Shown in pieces: positions 45,857 to 55,347 of a stretch of DNA of 64,000 nt (positions are counted from its first letter, which is position 1; every line of letters starts with the position of its first letter). The DNA lies in NCBI RefSeq assembly GCF_001684335.1, contig NZ_LOIC01000082.1, positions 62,001 through 126,000 of the forward strand, given 5' to 3'. Origin of the DNA: Photorhabdus namnaonensis (GTDB lineage Bacteria; Pseudomonadota; Gammaproteobacteria; Enterobacterales; Enterobacteriaceae). A program made the position numbers and the translations under genes. The notes beneath the pieces were generated by a model that was not told the DNA's origin, made no database searches, and saw only the letters and a list, made by a program, of their open reading frames with translations.

Positions 45857-47491
45857 ATGTCTATTGAATTTACACATTGGCCGGTTGAATTAGCAGAACG
45901 TTATCGTGAAAAGGGTTATTGGCTTGGAAAACCCTTAACTGACATACTTTATAAACAATGTCAGATACAACCTGAAGCTATTGCTATTATCTGTGGTGAT
46001 CGTAAATTTAGTTATCATCAACTTGATCAACAATCCTCTGCATTAGCCACAAATCTCACTTTAGCGGGAATAAAGCGAGGTGATACTGCTATCGTACAAT
46101 TACCGAATATAGCTGAATTTTATATTACGTTTTTTGCGCTCCTAAAAATGGGAGTAGTACCTATTAATGCATTATTTAGCCATAATAAACTGGAGTTACT
46201 TTCTTATGCACAGCAAATTGATCCAAGTTTGATTGTACTTTCGTCAGAGCATTCACTTTTGCAGAATAGTGATTTCCTAGAGCAATTAAAAACAGATTGC
46301 CCACGGCTGAGAAATATCGTCATTGATGGTCGGAAAATACAATATACCAATGAGTTATATACTAATGAATTAAAGCCGTGGTTAGAGTCAACAGATTTAT
46401 CTTTGAATTTTGAAGCGACATGTTCGGATGAGGTCGCTTTTTTTCAACTGTCAGGTGGGAGCACAGGAACACCTAAATTAATTCCAAGGACGCATGACGA
46501 TTACTATTATAGCGTTAGACGCAGTGTTGAAATTTGTGAGTTGACACAACAAACTCGTTATCTTTGTGCTTTGCCGGCGCAACATAATTATCCGTTGAGT
46601 TCTCCGGGGGCGCTTGGCGTATTTTACGCTGGCGGTTGTGTCATATTAGCGACAGATCCTGGGTCTGCGACCTGCTTTCCTCTAATACGTGAATATCAAG
46701 TCACAATGACCTCGCTGGTGCCATCGGCCGTCGCATTATGGATTCAGGCGATTAGAAAATACGAATATTCACTGGAAAGTCTTCAACTATTACAAGTCAG
46801 TGGAGCAAAGTTAAGTGAAAGTGTGGCGCGAGTGATACCGAAACTTTTTTCATGTAAGTTGCAACAGATTTTTGGTATGGCCGAAGGGTTAGTATGTTAT
46901 ACCCGGCTTAATGACGATGATGAACGTATATTTACCACTCAGGGGTGTCCAATGAGTGAAGATGATGAGGTGAGTATCGTCGATGATAACGGCAATATAC
47001 AAGCGCCAGGTTCGACGGGTATGTTAATCGTTCGTGGGCCATATACATTCCGGGGATATTATAAAAGCCCGAAGCACAATTCGAAGGTATTCGACAAAGA
47101 AGGTTTTTATTATTGCGGTGATTTAGCTTATATGACTAAAGAGGGTTATGTATGTATTGTCGGACGTGAGAAAGATCAAATCAATCGCGGTGGTGAAAAA
47201 ATTGCTGCGGAAGAAATTGAATCTTTGCTACTCAAACATGAAGGTGTTATCCATAGTGCTCTAGTTGCGATGCCTGATCCTTTGTTGGGGGAAAAAAGTT
47301 GTGCTTTTATCGTGGCGGCTGATCCGAATATAACCGGGTTGCAACTGCGGAAATATTTAAGGGGGTTAGGAATTGCTGAGTATAAATTGCCTGATCGCTT
47401 TGAGATGATTGATGTTATGCCTGTTACACCGGTTGGCAAGATTAATAAACTATTATTAAGAAAACTCATTCGAGATAAATTAGAAAATTAA
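45857..47491 (+). CDS. entE: 2,3-dihydroxybenzoate-AMP ligase (EntE-like)
   Basis: 544 aa from ATG 45857 with TAAGGA upstream. Begins FTHWPVELAERYREKGYWLGKPL, very like EntE. ANL motifs: FFQLSGGSTGTPKLIPRTHDDYYYS, CALPAQHNYPLSSPGALGVFYAGG (aryl-acid pocket region with Asn), GMAEGLVCYTRL, YYCGDLA and GREKDQINRGGEKIAAEEIE, with the C-terminal catalytic Lys in TPVGKINK. It activates DHB with ATP and loads the aryl carrier. First gene of entE-entB-entA. The cognate carrier is most likely the stand-alone protein at 33.6 kb. Confidence 0.92.
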   Translation: MSIEFTHWPVELAERYREKGYWLGKPLTDILYKQCQIQPEAIAIICGDRKFSYHQLDQQSSALATNLTLAGIKRGDTAIVQLPNIAEFYITFFALLKMGVVPINALFSHNKLELLSYAQQIDPSLIVLSSEHSLLQNSDFLEQLKTDCPRLRNIVIDGRKIQYTNELYTNELKPWLESTDLSLNFEATCSDEVAFFQLSGGSTGTPKLIPRTHDDYYYSVRRSVEICELTQQTRYLCALPAQHNYPLSSPGALGVFYAGGCVILATDPGSATCFPLIREYQVTMTSLVPSAVALWIQAIRKYEYSLESLQLLQVSGAKLSESVARVIPKLFSCKLQQIFGMAEGLVCYTRLNDDDERIFTTQGCPMSEDDEVSIVDDNGNIQAPGSTGMLIVRGPYTFRGYYKSPKHNSKVFDKEGFYYCGDLAYMTKEGYVCIVGREKDQINRGGEKIAAEEIESLLLKHEGVIHSALVAMPDPLLGEKSCAFIVAADPNITGLQLRKYLRGLGIAEYKLPDRFEMIDVMPVTPVGKINKLLLRKLIRDKLEN

Positions 47492-47513
47492 TTAATGATA
47501 TGAAGGTATTGAA

Positions 47514-48158
47514 ATGACCATTCCATCATTGAAAAATTATAAGCTACCTCAGCCGAAAGATTTTCCAGGCAATAAAGCCTCCTGGTTATTCGAGCCCCAT
47601 AAAGCAATTTTGCTTATTCATGATATGCAGGACTATTTCTTGCAATTTTTCGGTAATAATAGTCCTTTAGTTAATAAATTAATTGAAAATATTCATTTGT
47701 TGAAACTATTTTGTAAAGAAAAAGAGATTCCCATTATATATACAGCGCAACCTAAAGTACAAAGTGATGAAGAGCGCGCATTACTTAATGATATATGGGG
47801 AGCTGGCTTAAATAGAACACCTCATTTACAGAATATCAACCATGCTTTAGCCCCTAATAGCGATGATATTGTGATAGTTAAGTGGCGTTATAGTGCATTT
47901 CAACGTTCTTCGCTGGAAAAAAATATAAAAGAGTTAGGGAGAGATCAATTAATTATTTGCGGAGTGTACGGACATATTGGTTGCATGATTACTGCGGTTG
48001 ACGCATTCATGAGAGATATAAAGCCTTTTTTAGTGGGTGATGCGATAGCGGATTTTACGCTGGAAGATCACTTTATGGCTTTAAAATATGTTGCTGAAAA
48101 ATCAGGAATGGTTATGAGTACTAAAGAAATAATTTCATCAGTAAATTCTGATAAATAG
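47514..48158 (+). CDS. Isochorismatase without carrier domain (EntB N-terminal-like)
   Basis: 214 aa. Converts isochorismate to 2,3-dihydro-2,3-dihydroxybenzoate and pyruvate. Strong similarity to the first 210 residues of Ent[18 protein letters not shown] with the catalytic Asp, [41 protein letters not shown] with the Lys, and [23 protein letters not shown]. EntB would continue with an ArCP; this gene stops cleanly with no remnant of it before entA. So EntB is split into two genes on opposite strands. Confidence 0.93.
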   Translation: MTIPSLKNYKLPQPKDFPGNKASWLFEPHKAILLIHDMQDYFLQFFGNNSPLVNKLIENIHLLKLFCKEKEIPIIYTAQPKVQSDEERALLNDIWGAGLNRTPHLQNINHALAPNSDDIVIVKWRYSAFQRSSLEKNIKELGRDQLIICGVYGHIGCMITAVDAFMRDIKPFLVGDAIADFTLEDHFMALKYVAEKSGMVMSTKEIISSVNSDK

Positions 48159-48204
48159 AATTTATAAAAAGTGAGTAATAAATCGCTATCAAAGAAGAAA
48201 TAAT

Positions 48205-48975
48205 ATGCAAAATAAACAAAATTTACAGATGGATTTTAGCCGTAAAACCGTCTGGGTAACGGGAGCGGCACGTGGCATTGGTGAACAAATTGCCCGTGAT
48301 TTTACCGCGCTTGGTGCTAATGTAATAGGTTTCGATCGCGTATTTGAGCAAGATAATTTGCCTTATCAATGTATACAACTCGATATTAGTGATCCAGAAA
48401 AGGTCGAAATGATTTGTTCCCAACAACTGTCTATCTCAGCCAAATTAGATATTTTGGTTAATGCTGCCGGTATATTGCAATTGGGAAATATTGATGAGCT
48501 AAATATAAGTGACTGGCATCGTTGTATTAATGTCAATGCTTCAGGGGCTTTTTATCTATTTCATACTGTGGTTCCCCATTTTAAACGTCAGCGCAGTGGC
48601 GCTATTATCAGCATTAGCTCTAATGCGGCACATGTTCCACGTATGCGAATGGCGGCTTATTGTGCATCAAAATCAGCACTGACAAGTTTAACGCATTGTG
48701 TTGGGTTAGAACTCGCGCCGTTTGGTGTACGTTGTAATGTTGTATCGCCGGGTTCGACGGATACGCCTATGCAGCGTTCCATGTGGAAAACTGATGATGA
48801 TGAAAAAAATACGATTAACGGGTATCCTGAGCAATATAAATTGGGTATTCCCCTGGGTAAGATTGCAAACGTTAATGAAATTTCACATACCGTACTCTTC
48901 TTGTCTTCTGATTTGGCAAGCCATATAACGCTACAGGATATTGTGGTTGATGGTGGTGCGACGTTAGCTTGTTAA
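48205..48975 (+). CDS. entA: 2,3-dihydro-2,3-dihydroxybenzoate dehydrogenase
   Basis: 256 aa. Short-chain dehydrogenase forming DHB with NAD. DFSRKTVWVTGAARGIGEQIA (nucleotide-binding TGxxxGIG), LVNAAGILQLG, catalytic AYCASKSALTSL (Tyr-x3-Lys), and the EntA-specific end RCNVVSPGSTDTPMQRSMW and LASHITLQDIVVDGG. Extended by 8 residues at the N-terminus relative to E. coli EntA. Last gene of the DHB operon; no isochorismate synthase is linked. Confidence 0.95.
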   Translation: MQNKQNLQMDFSRKTVWVTGAARGIGEQIARDFTALGANVIGFDRVFEQDNLPYQCIQLDISDPEKVEMICSQQLSISAKLDILVNAAGILQLGNIDELNISDWHRCINVNASGAFYLFHTVVPHFKRQRSGAIISISSNAAHVPRMRMAAYCASKSALTSLTHCVGLELAPFGVRCNVVSPGSTDTPMQRSMWKTDDDEKNTINGYPEQYKLGIPLGKIANVNEISHTVLFLSSDLASHITLQDIVVDGGATLAC

Positions 48976-49033
48976 TTGTTTGAATTAATACGAAAATACC
49001 CGTTGTTTCTGTAATATAAGGAAAAATTGCCCT

Positions 49034-49053
49034 AGCCTAAACAGGATTAGGCT
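49034..49053 (+). terminator. Hairpin ending the DHB operon
   Basis: AGCCTAA, 6-nt loop, TTAGGCT, followed by GTTGTGTT. 58 bp after entA and just before yeaL. Confidence 0.55.
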
Positions 49054-49078
49054 GTTGTGTTATAGGGTATTGAAATCT

Positions 49079-49531
49079 ATGAGTCATCTCGATCCTACTT
49101 TACTGGTGCTGCTCGTGTTGGCAGCACTGGGCATCATCAGCCACAACATGACCGTCACGCTTGCGATGTTGCTCTTGCTGGTTATCCGCATAACGCCACT
49201 GAATCATTTTTTCCCGTGGGTGGAAAAATATGGGTTGACCATCGGTGTACTTATTTTGACTGTGGGAGTCATGGCGCCTATCGCCAGTGGAAAAATTACG
49301 GTACAGGCTGTCCTTAACTCGTTTATGAATTGGAAATCGTTACTGGCGATAGTGATAGGTGTATTAGTGTCATGGTTAGGGAGTCGGGGTGTTTCACTCA
49401 TGTCTAATCAGCCATCGACAGTCGCGGGTTTGCTGGTGGGAACGGTATTAGGCGTTGCCCTGTTTAAAGGTGTTCCTGTGGGGCCGCTGATTGCCGCGGG
49501 GATTTTGTCATTGTTGATTGGTAAATCATAG
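49079..49531 (+). CDS. yeaL: YeaL-like membrane protein (DUF441)
   Basis: 150 aa (E. coli 148) from ATG 49079. Four hydrophobic segments; [27 protein letters not shown] and [25 protein letters not shown] are nearly diagnostic of the DUF441/UPF0756 family. Function unknown. It sits 5 bp before tmcA and may be co-transcribed with it; in E. coli yeaL is elsewhere, so it marks the rearranged right edge of the accessory cluster. Confidence 0.92.
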   Translation: MSHLDPTLLVLLVLAALGIISHNMTVTLAMLLLLVIRITPLNHFFPWVEKYGLTIGVLILTVGVMAPIASGKITVQAVLNSFMNWKSLLAIVIGVLVSWLGSRGVSLMSNQPSTVAGLLVGTVLGVALFKGVPVGPLIAAGILSLLIGKS

Positions 49532-49536
49532 CCGTT

Positions 49537-51528
49537 ATGTTGTCAGAACTGAGTGTGATACAGACGGAAATGCAGCAGCAGGGATTACGTCGTTTGCTGG
49601 TATTGAGTGGGGATTATCATTGGTGCTATTTACAGGCTAATGAGTTACAGCGGAGATTTACTGGTGATTGGTTATGGATCTCTTATCGTGAACAGAATGC
49701 TGTGTCGCCAGAAAAGGCGGTCAGTTTATTAGGCCAGGAATATCTGCACGGAATATTTGACGCTACCGAAGGTTTTAATGCGGAAGCTCTGGCGATATTA
49801 GCAGGCACATTGAAAGCTGGAAGTTGGTTGGTGATGATGGTTCCATTTTGGCGCCAATGGCGTTATCAACCAGATAAGGATAGCGCACGTTGGAACGAAC
49901 AGTTAGATGCTATGCCAACGCCGCATTTTGTTCAGCATATTCAGCAGCAAATTGTTAGCGATTCTCAAGTTTTGCTCTGGCTGCAAAATGATCCCTTATG
50001 CATCCCTGAATTTCTACAGTACAGCGCGTGGCAACTGCCTGATGGCAACCCAACTGTCAGCCAACATGCCATTTTGGTTCGACTTTTGCGGGCAAATCGG
50101 GGGGTATGGGTCATTACTGCGCCAAGAGGGCGAGGTAAATCGACACTTGCTGGTATGTTAATGCAGCAATGGCAGGGAAATTGCTGGCTAACCGCACCAG
50201 CGAAGGCGACAACCGAAGTTATCAGGCGCTATGCGGGGGACAAGGGAAAATTCTGGGCCGTAGATAGTTTGCTCAAATATTGTAGACAAAATAACGTATC
50301 AGATATTGATTGGTTGCTTATCGATGAAGCCGCTGCCATTCCAATGCCGCAATTGTCTGAGTTGATCAGCTATTTTCCCCGAATATTATTGACCACAACT
50401 GTACAGGGATATGAAGGTACCGGGCGCGGATTTTTACTTAAATTTTGTGTTGGGATTCCTGATAGCCATGTTTTGAACCTGACGGCTCCTGTGCGTTGGG
50501 CGGAAAATGATCCGCTGGAAAACTGGTTGGAAAACGCTTTACTGTTTGAGGATGCCATTCCTGTCAATAATTCTGATCAGGCGATCAGTTATCACGTTTA
50601 TCATCAGCAACAATGGATTAAACAGCCTGAATTGCTGAGGCAATTTTACGGCATATTGACCAGTGCTCACTACAAAACTTCACCTTTGGATTTACGGCGT
50701 TTACTTGATGCGAAAGGGATGCAATTTGTCGCCGCTCTTAGAAATAATGCCTTGATGGGGGCTTTATGGATGGTTGAAGAAGGTGGGTTGTCGCCTGAAC
50801 TGGCACATGAAATATGGGCAGGCAGGCGTCGTCCAAGGGGAAATCTGGTTGCGCAATCGTTAGCTGCCCATAGTGGTTTACCACAGGCGGCGGTTTTGAA
50901 ATCTCAACGCATCAGCCGGGTTGCTGTACAGGTTAATAATCGCAGACAGGGTATTGCTCAGGGAATGATCGCGTATCAACGGGAGAGGGCGGAAAAACAA
51001 GGCGTGGATTTTATTTCTGTCAGCTTTGGCTATACCGCAGAGCTATGGGCATTGTGGCGGAAATGTGGCTTCCAATTAGTGCGAATGGGAACTCATTTGG
51101 AAGCCAGCAGTGGTTGTTATACCGCAATGGCTATTTTTCCTCTGAGTGAACAGGGGATTGTTCTGGGGATTCAAGCTCATCAACAGCTTGCTCGTGATGC
51201 ACATTGGCTAGAATCCCAGATTGGATTTAGCTTGCCTGTTGATTATCAGACTGACCATCATCTTAATCGGCATGATTGGCAGGAACTATCAGGTTTTGCA
51301 TTTGCTCACCGGCCGCTTTCCGCTTCATTGCCCGCCTTGCAACGCTTGTTGCTGAACAGTGATTTGCCGTTGATTGCGCTGAGAAATCATCTCCAGCAAG
51401 AAATGAGCGTTGAGCAATGTGTCTCTGTATTGAGGTTGAGTGGCTACAAAGCATTAGTGCAACTCTGGCGGCGAGAAACCGCACAGGCGCTGTTAAGTCT
51501 CGATGAGAAACTTGCCAGAGACTGGTAA
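49537..51528 (+). CDS. tmcA: tRNA(Met) cytidine acetyltransferase
   Basis: 663 aa (E. coli 671). Acetylates C34 of elongator tRNA(Met). N-terminal DUF1726 region (GDYHWCYLQANELQRRF), ATPase/helicase module with Walker A TAPRGRGKSTLAGMLMQQW and Walker B DWLLIDEAAAIPMPQL, a GNAT part with SRVAVQVNNRRQGIAQGMIAYQRE, and the tail. All present and intact. Confidence 0.96.
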   Translation: MLSELSVIQTEMQQQGLRRLLVLSGDYHWCYLQANELQRRFTGDWLWISYREQNAVSPEKAVSLLGQEYLHGIFDATEGFNAEALAILAGTLKAGSWLVMMVPFWRQWRYQPDKDSARWNEQLDAMPTPHFVQHIQQQIVSDSQVLLWLQNDPLCIPEFLQYSAWQLPDGNPTVSQHAILVRLLRANRGVWVITAPRGRGKSTLAGMLMQQWQGNCWLTAPAKATTEVIRRYAGDKGKFWAVDSLLKYCRQNNVSDIDWLLIDEAAAIPMPQLSELISYFPRILLTTTVQGYEGTGRGFLLKFCVGIPDSHVLNLTAPVRWAENDPLENWLENALLFEDAIPVNNSDQAISYHVYHQQQWIKQPELLRQFYGILTSAHYKTSPLDLRRLLDAKGMQFVAALRNNALMGALWMVEEGGLSPELAHEIWAGRRRPRGNLVAQSLAAHSGLPQAAVLKSQRISRVAVQVNNRRQGIAQGMIAYQRERAEKQGVDFISVSFGYTAELWALWRKCGFQLVRMGTHLEASSGCYTAMAIFPLSEQGIVLGIQAHQQLARDAHWLESQIGFSLPVDYQTDHHLNRHDWQELSGFAFAHRPLSASLPALQRLLLNSDLPLIALRNHLQQEMSVEQCVSVLRLSGYKALVQLWRRETAQALLSLDEKLARDW

Positions 51529-51535
51529 GAGGGGA

Positions 51536-51724
51536 CTACGGTTTTTTCTGTGGCCAATCATCTTCATCATCCCACTTGTTATTGAGATCCCGATGAGGAG
51601 GCAGTTCCGGTTTGTTGTCCAGAAATTTTTTCACATCCAGGCGGCGTAACTCTTTAATGGCATTGAGAAGAACGCCAACCAATAAAATTAAAATAATCCA
51701 CCAATAATCAGCTAACCATTGCAT
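51536..51724 (-). CDS. ypfN: YpfN-like small membrane protein (UPF0370)
   Basis: 62 aa. One N-terminal membrane helix ([26 protein letters not shown]) followed by a charged tail ([20 protein letters not shown]) characteristic of YpfN. Overlaps the start of the upstream carboxypeptidase stop by one base (position 51724). Same dapE neighbourhood as in E. coli. Function unknown. Confidence 0.92.
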   Translation of the reverse strand: MQWLADYWWIILILLVGVLLNAIKELRRLDVKKFLDNKPELPPHRDLNNKWDDEDDWPQKKP

Positions 51725-52401
51725 TAGGTTATCTCCTGCTCAACGTGGAGGTAATTTTCAAATATATAAGGTAAGTTAGCAGATAACCAGTCAATGCCTG
51801 CGATGTCATGGTGCTGCCATACATCCAGTAACATTTGTGGAGTCAGCAATTTTTCCAATTGTTTGGCTAATGGTTGGTAGCTGATATGCCACGGCTCATA
51901 AGCGATGCCGCTATTATGACCGACAAAGGGACGGTAAAAACCGAAATGGGCCATATTCTCGGTTAACCAATGAGTTAATGGTTCGAAATAACCGCCATTT
52001 TCATATTCCCAAGGTTCGAGTAATAACTTCTGGTTATCCGGCAGCATCGTTGGATCATAAATATCCAGCTCTGTTCCCCAGTGATGGCGGCTGCCACCGG
52101 GCAGGGCAGACCAACGAAGAATTGCCTTACAGCGTTCTCCTTCTGATAACTGGGTGATATCCATTGGTTGGCTATTTTCATCCAACACCGGGCGTTCACC
52201 ACGAAATTTTCCATTCCAGATAGCTTGCTGACGTTGAAAATCACGGAATGTGCTGGCAGGTTGCAGATTAATTCCGGCCTTTTCAGCGGCTTGTCGCATG
52301 GCAAGAAAAGCATTGGCGGCTTCTGGTTGTAATCGGTGATTGCCAAAGAGGGAAATCAAGTGACCAGTAGCCAGGCCGGTTAACATATTTGTGGTGATCA
52401 C
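51724..52401 (-). CDS. M15 D-alanyl-D-alanine carboxypeptidase-like protein
   Basis: 225 aa from GTG 52401 (GTGA overlap with the dapE stop); ATG 52386 is an alternative. VanY/LdcB-type zinc peptidase: [18 protein letters not shown], the zinc motif [16 protein letters not shown] (SxHxxGxxxD), catalytic Glu and third ligand in YEPWHISY. No clear signal peptide, so it may act in the cytoplasm on recycled peptidoglycan tetrapeptides, as LdcA/LdcB-like enzymes do, or be exported in another way. Positioned between dapE and ypfN, where E. coli has ypfH. Confidence 0.88.
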   Translation of the reverse strand: MITTNMLTGLATGHLISLFGNHRLQPEAANAFLAMRQAAEKAGINLQPASTFRDFQRQQAIWNGKFRGERPVLDENSQPMDITQLSEGERCKAILRWSALPGGSRHHWGTELDIYDPTMLPDNQKLLLEPWEYENGGYFEPLTHWLTENMAHFGFYRPFVGHNSGIAYEPWHISYQPLAKQLEKLLTPQMLLDVWQHHDIAGIDWLSANLPYIFENYLHVEQEIT

Positions 52402-53525
52402 TGGATTAGCTGCTCCATCACGCGTTGATAAATCCGGCTGAGTTGTTGCAGATCGGCGGCGCTAACGGATTCATTAACTTTATGAATTGTTGAGTTGAGT
52501 GGCCCCAGTTCGACAACTTGAGCGCCCATCTGGGCGATAAATCGGCCATCGGAGGTACCGCCACTGGTAGATAATTCAGGTTGGTAGCCGCAATACTGGT
52601 CTATTGCCTGTATGACAGCATTGACTAACTCACCTTTGGCTGTCAGAAAGGGCTGGCCTGCCAGTATCCACTCAATCGTGTAATTCAGGTGGTGATTTTT
52701 TAGGATAGTTTCAACTTGTTCACGAATTTGGCTATCAGTCAGTTCTGTACTGAAACGGAAATTAAATTGAACTTGCACATTTCCAGGGATCACATTATGG
52801 CTGCCTGTTCCTGCGTGAATATTGGCAATTTGCATACTAGTCGCCGGGAAAAATTCGTTTCCTTCATCCCAGTGTGTATTGACCAGTGTCTGTAAAGCGG
52901 GAAGGACACGGTGGATTGGGTTATCAGCTAAATGCGGATAGGCAACGTGGCCTTGAATACCGTGGACGGTGAGATTCGCAGTAAGGGAACCGCGACGGCC
53001 ATTTTTCACCATATCGCCAAGGCGATGCTGGCTAGAAGGCTCGCCGATCAGGCAATAATCTAATCGTTCATTGCGGGACATCAACGCTTCAACCACTTTA
53101 ACGGTGCCGTGGGTGGCTTTTGCTTCCTCGTCTGAAGTAATAAGGAAGGCCAGACGACCATTATGGTTGGGGTGGGCGGCAATAAAACGTTCAGCAGCGA
53201 CAATCATAGCCGCTAATGAGCCTTTCATATCTGCCGCTCCCCGGCCATATAACATGCCATTGCGGATAGTTGGCTCAAATGGGGGATATTCCCATTGAGA
53301 TTCATCGCCCGCCGGGACGACATCAGTGTGTCCGGCAAAGGCTAACGTCGGGCCTGTGCCGCGATAGGCCCAAAAATTGTTTGTATCGCCAAAGGGCATC
53401 CGTTCAACGGTAAAGCCAATTGCTTGCAAGTGGGCGATTATAATATCTTGGCAACCTCTATCGTCCGGGCTGACAGAGGGTTGCTTGATGAGTTGTTGTG
53501 CAAGTTCAATTACAGGACAAGTCAT
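52398..53525 (-). CDS. dapE: Succinyl-diaminopimelate desuccinylase
   Basis: 375 aa, same as E. coli, from ATG 53525 ([12 protein letters not shown]). Di-zinc M20 enzyme of lysine/diaminopimelate synthesis. [53 protein letters not shown] and the C-terminal [13 protein letters not shown] and [14 protein letters not shown] carry the metal ligands and catalytic Glu. Confidence 0.97.
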   Translation of the reverse strand: MTCPVIELAQQLIKQPSVSPDDRGCQDIIIAHLQAIGFTVERMPFGDTNNFWAYRGTGPTLAFAGHTDVVPAGDESQWEYPPFEPTIRNGMLYGRGAADMKGSLAAMIVAAERFIAAHPNHNGRLAFLITSDEEAKATHGTVKVVEALMSRNERLDYCLIGEPSSQHRLGDMVKNGRRGSLTANLTVHGIQGHVAYPHLADNPIHRVLPALQTLVNTHWDEGNEFFPATSMQIANIHAGTGSHNVIPGNVQVQFNFRFSTELTDSQIREQVETILKNHHLNYTIEWILAGQPFLTAKGELVNAVIQAIDQYCGYQPELSTSGGTSDGRFIAQMGAQVVELGPLNSTIHKVNESVSAADLQQLSRIYQRVMEQLIQ

Positions 53526-53526
53526 T

Positions 53527-53913
53527 TCAGAGTGCCTCAGCAAAAAATTGCTGATATTCATCCACTTTATAACCTAATAGGCAATCACCTTTTGCAGAAA
53601 TTAATAGTGGACGTTTGATAATAGCGGGTTGCTCCAACATCAACGCTTTTGCCGCGTCAGCATTATTAATTGTCGCTCGTTGTTGATCGGTCAGTTTACG
53701 CCAGGTTGTACCTCGGGTGTTAATCAATGATTCCCAACCAAGTTTGTCAATAAATGACTGCAAAAGTGTCGCGCTTAATCCATCAACACGATAATCATGA
53801 AACAGGTAAGTAATTTTCTGCTCTTCCAGCCAACGACGGGCTTTCTTTATCGTGTCACAATTCTTAATCCCATAGAGAGTAAAAGCGGGTTGAGAAGATT
53901 TATCCAACATCAT
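53527..53913 (-). CDS. yffB: ArsC/Spx-family protein YffB
   Basis: 128 aa; E. coli YffB is about 118, the difference being a short N-terminal extension. [22 protein letters not shown] carries the single ArsC-type Cys; [15 protein letters not shown] and [25 protein letters not shown] follow the YffB pattern. Directly upstream of dapE (1 bp gap), as in other enterobacteria. Biochemical role unsettled. Confidence 0.93.
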   Translation of the reverse strand: MMLDKSSQPAFTLYGIKNCDTIKKARRWLEEQKITYLFHDYRVDGLSATLLQSFIDKLGWESLINTRGTTWRKLTDQQRATINNADAAKALMLEQPAIIKRPLLISAKGDCLLGYKVDEYQQFFAEAL

Positions 53914-54076
53914 TTAACAGATCCTTAAAGAAAATTTAAATACTTAAGCATAATGCTGGAAAATGCGAGTTTTATCCAGATGATATCCTGATTTTTATTA
54001 CCGGGAGATACCAAGACAGGGGACTCAATTTTGCTGGCTTGTTTCATAAGGGATATTTGCTACATAATAACGATAA

Positions 54077-54112
54077 GAGCCGATCCTCGGTAATAAGCTC
54101 AAGGAACGGCTC
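54077..54112 (-). terminator. Hairpin downstream of narP
   Basis: GAGCCG and CGGCTC pair around a 24-nt loop that itself contains CTTGAG/CTCGG half-complements. Ends 10 bp past the narP stop; no strong U-tract. Confidence 0.4.
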
Positions 54113-54122
54113 GGGGGAAGTA

Positions 54123-54758
54123 TTAGGCTACTCCGTTTTTCCTATGTTGCAAATACATGATTGTCGCAGCCAGGCGGGAACGTACATTCAGTTTTTTTAA
54201 TAAGTTTCTGATGTGTACCTTCACTGTCTCTTCAGAAATAAATAGGACATCAGCAACTTCCTTATTAGTCATGCCACTGGAAACTTCTTTTAATACATCT
54301 AACTCACGTTTAGTCAATTCAGATAAAGGATCAACATGTTTATGACGGTTAGCGAGATGTTGGTATATTCTTTCGCTAAATACAGTTTGTCCACGAGCAG
54401 CGTGGCGAATACTGCTTAATAACGAATCTAAATCGCTATCTTTAAGTAAGTAACCATTGGCTCCAGCGTCAATAGCGGCGTAAACATCATTTCGATCATC
54501 TGAAACGGATAATACCAGTACATAGGAATTGATCCCTTTTCTACGGATAGATTTAATTGTGTCCACGCCTGAAAGACCATTCATATTGAGATCTATCATA
54601 ATGACATCAGGTTTCAGCTTGCATGCAATATTTATTGCTTCTTCACCATTGTCAGCTTCCGCTGTCACGGTAAGTGCTCGATCGAGCTCTACAATCTGTT
54701 TCAAGCCATGGCGAATGAGAGGGTGGTCATCAACTATCATCACTGAATGGTTATACAT
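54123..54758 (-). CDS. narP: NarL/FixJ-family response regulator, NarP-like
   Basis: 211 aa. Receiver domain with VMIVDDHPLIRHGLKQIVE, phospho-acceptor Asp in KPDVIMIDLNMNGLSGVD, and Lys in GYLLKDSDLD. C-terminal LuxR-type DNA-binding domain LTKRELDVLKEVSSGMTNKEVADVLFISEETVKVHIRNLLKKLNVRSR. Closest to NarP, the nitrate/nitrite regulator. No sensor gene (narQ) is adjacent, which is also the case for narP in E. coli. Confidence 0.88.
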   Translation of the reverse strand: MYNHSVMIVDDHPLIRHGLKQIVELDRALTVTAEADNGEEAINIACKLKPDVIMIDLNMNGLSGVDTIKSIRRKGINSYVLVLSVSDDRNDVYAAIDAGANGYLLKDSDLDSLLSSIRHAARGQTVFSERIYQHLANRHKHVDPLSELTKRELDVLKEVSSGMTNKEVADVLFISEETVKVHIRNLLKKLNVRSRLAATIMYLQHRKNGVA

Positions 54759-55347
54759 TTTCCTTCTCCCTTAATAAGTAAAGCCACGAAACGCAGACTT
54801 TGAATTTGATTAAAAGGCAGTAATGAATGGGTCTGCCATAAATTAAATTGCTATGAAAAAATTTTACCAAAACCGATTGATTTACAGAATTGATAGCTCT
54901 GTAAGTCCAGAAAGCACATCCTGATATAAAAATATAAATAGCGCAAATTAGTTTGATAAGTAAAAAAAGAAGATGAGTAATTTTCACAAAAAATACATAA
55001 CTTCCTTCCTTAAAATAATGTTAAAAATCAATAAATTAAATTTGTGATTATTAGATTTGTTTTCTTTTATAAAATTTATTTTAATTGAATTTATATTGAG
55101 AGTTTTTTCATGTGATAATTATTTTAGTTATTATAACTTCAATGATATTATATAAATGGTAATGTTTCTTTCTTTATTTTCCTATATAAAGTAGGGGTAT
55201 GAGGGTAAATTGGGTAGTGTTTTTTATGAGCGAAAAAGTGCTACTTTATTGATAAGGCGCTGTCAATGTTATGATTTGACACACAGTACCGATTATACTG
55301 CTCCTGCTCTTACTCCAGATTGTAGATTGTATATAAAGGATCCGACG
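54759..55347. other. Intergenic region narP/maeB
   Basis: About 590 strongly AT-rich bases with divergent promoters for narP and maeB. Open frames across it have no family features. A candidate maeB promoter is at 55249-55276. Nothing else recognised. Confidence 0.5.
55249..55276 (+). promoter_or_regulatory. Candidate sigma-70 promoter of maeB
   Basis: TTGATA (55249-55254), 16-bp spacer, TATGAT (55271-55276); transcription would start about 65 bp before the maeB ATG. Confidence 0.4.

Noticed and set aside
54751-54987. 78-codon minus-strand frame upstream of narP with hydrophobic start
   Set aside because: Very AT-rich, overlaps narP start without coupling signals, composition like random Ile/Leu/Phe-rich translation; no good ribosome binding site.
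55210-55347. N-terminal extension of maeB
   Set aside because: 46 residues without family similarity; ATG 55348 has a good ribosome binding site and gives 759 aa, and the extension overlaps a candidate promoter.
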